DNA of 64,000 bases, taken from Phoronis australis (taxonomy: Eukaryota; Phoronida; Phoronidae). The position numbers were made by a program, and so were the translations under genes. The notes beneath the pieces were generated by a model that was given only the letters and a program-made list of their open reading frames with translations, searched no databases and had not been told where the DNA came from. The stretch is taken from positions 53,793 through 117,792 of the forward strand of contig NMRA01000667.1 in the NCBI GenBank assembly GCA_002633005.1, in the 5' to 3' direction. Shown in pieces: positions 61,643-64,000 of this stretch. Every line of letters begins with the position of its first letter. Positions within the stretch are counted from its first letter, which is position 1.

Positions 61643-62452
61643 TAGGCTGTTAATAGCAAGTATGAGGCCGTGAAACCTCTCCGTGTCCGTGGCCGGCATT
61701 TCGTCGGCAGTGATTTCTCTGACGAATTCTGGCTTACCAAAGAACTATCCATACGTTCCGTTGCCTGTGCATGTTCACGGTGCCTCTGTAGTATTTACTG
61801 ATCAGTGTATTCCGGTTCGAACCGTTAGCCTGTGAAACCTAACTATCCGACCCGTGAAGTCTTCGTCGCCTGAGCCCTTGATTAAGTCGGGATTGGCGGG
61901 GGCGAGTTGCCGTTTATTAGTACACTTTTATTATTCTGTGTTTTGTTTCAAAATGAATTATTCTCATTCTAATCAATGCTTATAGGAAACTGGAACAAAG
62001 TCTGCCTCATTAGATACAATTTGTAATGTCTTGGAGTGCTCGTGAGTGCAAATGTTGTGAGAAGCCAGCAATGAATAAACCCCAGTCGGCATCAAAAGTC
62101 AGGTAAATGACCGGGCACCCAGGCGGTGTGAGCGCATGCTAATTCAGTGTTTGCTGACAGAAAGCTGTTGTGAAACAATTACTCGATTTTATATGCTATG
62201 TTAGAGGAATCTTTATTTAGAAATACAAATACATTATTCAAATCAATGTTACTGAACAACCTTTGCCCTGACGGTCTGTGGAAGGGGAACCCGATATCGC
62301 GGCCCCCGACAAGTAAGTAGATTTTCAGTGATTTCGTGGCTAATTAACAAAAATAATTACGTGCACTTTATTTCTTTGGCTCACTATTATAGTCTTTTCG
62401 TGACTGGAGGTTTAGTTTCCAACACAAGCTGGTTTATGTTCGTGCCAGTCCC

Positions 62453-62560
62453 GGCGGCCGCGACGGGCCTGATCGGGTTCCCCTGAGCCACGATCAGGCG
62501 GGGATAACGAGCCAGTCCGGCCGCGACGGGCCTGATCGGGTTCCGAGCCACTGGCCGGGA
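62453..62560. repeat. GC-rich internal repeat in the TTAA element
   Basis: The block cggccgcgacgggcctgatc then gggttcc occurs twice, about 65 bases apart, with agccactggccgggataaca-like sequence after each. It is by far the most GC-rich patch of the downstream region. Confidence 0.7.
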
Positions 62561-63049
62561 TAACAATTAAGCGTTTTGTGTGTTTAGAGCAAAAAAACTC
62601 ACAAGTATAACAACACAGATCTAGATTCTCGTGTCTGTATTTCACGGAAGAGCCGTACAGACCCCAAACTCCTCAGTGCTACGGACCTTGGTAAATTGGC
62701 CTTCCGAACTTTGTGGGCTACGGTGTGTCCAAATACCAGTAAATCCGTAACAGCGAAATAAAACAACACGTTTTTACAATAACTCGGTGTATTTTTAAGG
62801 GTTTTTGGTCGAAGTTTTATTATTTATTGGTGTTAAACGATGAATTCAAGCGATAAGCTGACACCAGTTACCCGTGTTGTGAACTGCTCACAGACTACGT
62901 GTGAAACCAATTACGTCATTGGATAATTTCAACACCCCCGTCTGCCGTCAGGTGTCAGGTAACGCAACCGAACCTGCCGTTGTCGAGCAGAACTACTTGA
63001 TCTAAAGTGATACAAAATAGGTTGTTTTTTGGGTGGCATTTTCCTTTAA

Positions 63050-64000
63050 ATGTTCCCCACATTTCTCAAAAACGGTGCGTTCAGGGACTGCGTGTGTTGT
63101 CAGGCTGAAATGAAGGCAGTCATAGTAGATTTGTTTATTTCACAGAACACAGCAGGGTGACATACACGCCCTCTTAAGTTGATGAATGAATCATTCCACA
63201 GCCAAACGAGCAGTCATGCAATGACGCAAACAATATTTCCCCTGTTGTATCCGACTGTCATAATTTTTACACACTAAAAACTGTGTTGATCTGACAGATG
63301 TGCTAGCTTTTACAGCTATAAAAGTTTTATGTTAATCATATAGATATTCCCTAACACGTATGTTTAATGATGGGTATGACTATGTAACCACTTGCCGTAA
63401 TTGGATATTATATGTTAGCAAGAGTTGGCAGACCTACATGTTTGTCAGACGATTGTCTGTGGGTTTGTTTAAAAGACAGCTATGCTTTGAGATTGTGCGT
63501 AGATGGAGAGTGAATAATAAAATCCCGTAATTAATTCATTATATGATAACCCCTAATTTGACAAATGAAACCTATTGTTAATTAAGTAATCAACTACAAA
63601 GAGTAACTACGCTAGCGCCCTCTTTAAAATTTACTCTTTAAAATCAATCAACCAAAATAATCAAATGTCTTATCTGCTATCCAAACTAGAACCAAGGAGT
63701 GTACGAGTATAGGAGAGTTCACTCAGCCATTTTACCATTCGCCGCAATGGTCGAAACACTAGCGCTCCAAGCGGTGAATAATCAATACTTACTTAGGAGC
63801 GCAGTCCGAACAATGTAAACACTGATGAATTCATACTTTAATGACGTTCAACGTGCAATAAAATTACTGTGTGATTGAAAATGGTTAGAATACGTAAACT
63901 AACATCCACTTATAATCGAATGAGAAAGAAAATGTGTATTTTAATCAATATTAAAGTGTATTTGTTTTTATTCTTTTGAAGCTCCCTTCAAAATCTATCA
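63050..64000. other. AT-rich DNA without recognisable feature
   Basis: I see no coding region, repeat or RNA gene here. Open frames are short on both strands. Confidence 0.5.

Larger units (their letters stand above)
61341..63045. mobile_element. Decayed DNA transposon with TTAA target sites and a THAP remnant
   Basis: The left end AGGAGAATGCCACCC and the complement of the right end AGGAAAATGCCACCC match at 14 of 15 positions; both are flanked outside by TTAA (61337-61340 and 63046-63049). TTAA targets fit the Kolobok or piggyBac superfamilies; the THAP remnant inside and the absence of CCC at the tip favour Kolobok. The 1.7-kb length is too short for a full transposase, and no DDE catalytic region is visible. 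It also holds a GC-rich internal repeat at 62453-62560. Confidence 0.65.

Overview
The window is animal nuclear DNA. Its genes are split into many exons with GT-AG introns, its intergenic and intronic DNA is AT-rich, and it holds many kinds of small repeats. Two of the three genes are conserved eukaryotic regulators of the cell cycle and of growth. The intron-rich structure, the repeats and the allelic divergence implied by three assembly joints fit a very heterozygous marine invertebrate such as a lancelet or hemichordate. That identification is inference, not demonstrated.

Layout. (1) 36-5519, plus strand: the last four coding exons of CDK1 (cdc2), from the catalytic-loop exon to the stop; the 5' part lies outside the window. 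(2) 9941-46870, minus strand: a complete gene for Raptor (RPTOR), the substrate-binding scaffold of mTORC1. I reconstructed 30 coding exons whose splice phases all agree, giving 4071 nt and 1356 residues. It converges on CDK1. (3) 46871-50769: the intergenic region between Raptor and the next, divergent gene, holding a large foldback element and a degenerate minisatellite. (4) about 50770-56632, plus strand: a gene with one 5' exon and one large coding exon for a 15-finger C2H2 zinc-finger protein with coiled-coil segments. (5) 56650-64000: no convincing host gene; a tandem array of about 450-bp units, a decayed THAP-containing DNA transposon with TTAA target sites, and AT-rich DNA.

Together the genes cover cell-cycle control (CDK1), nutrient and growth signalling (Raptor) and transcription (zinc finger). 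They are unlinked in function as far as the sequence shows, and there is no operon-like organisation.

The most useful non-genic observations are these. Each of the three single-N positions separates two nearly identical sequences, so the apparent tandem duplications there are probably overlapping contig ends that were never merged. One of those pairs seems to show a filled and an empty allele of a small inverted-repeat element carrying a SAP-like first exon. The tail of one Raptor exon, with its splice donor, is copied twice more in the following intron. One Raptor intron has a GC donor. Several MITE-like families occur in more than one place. I did not find a convincing, previously undescribed multi-gene system; the novelty here is mobile elements, gene structure and assembly artefacts.
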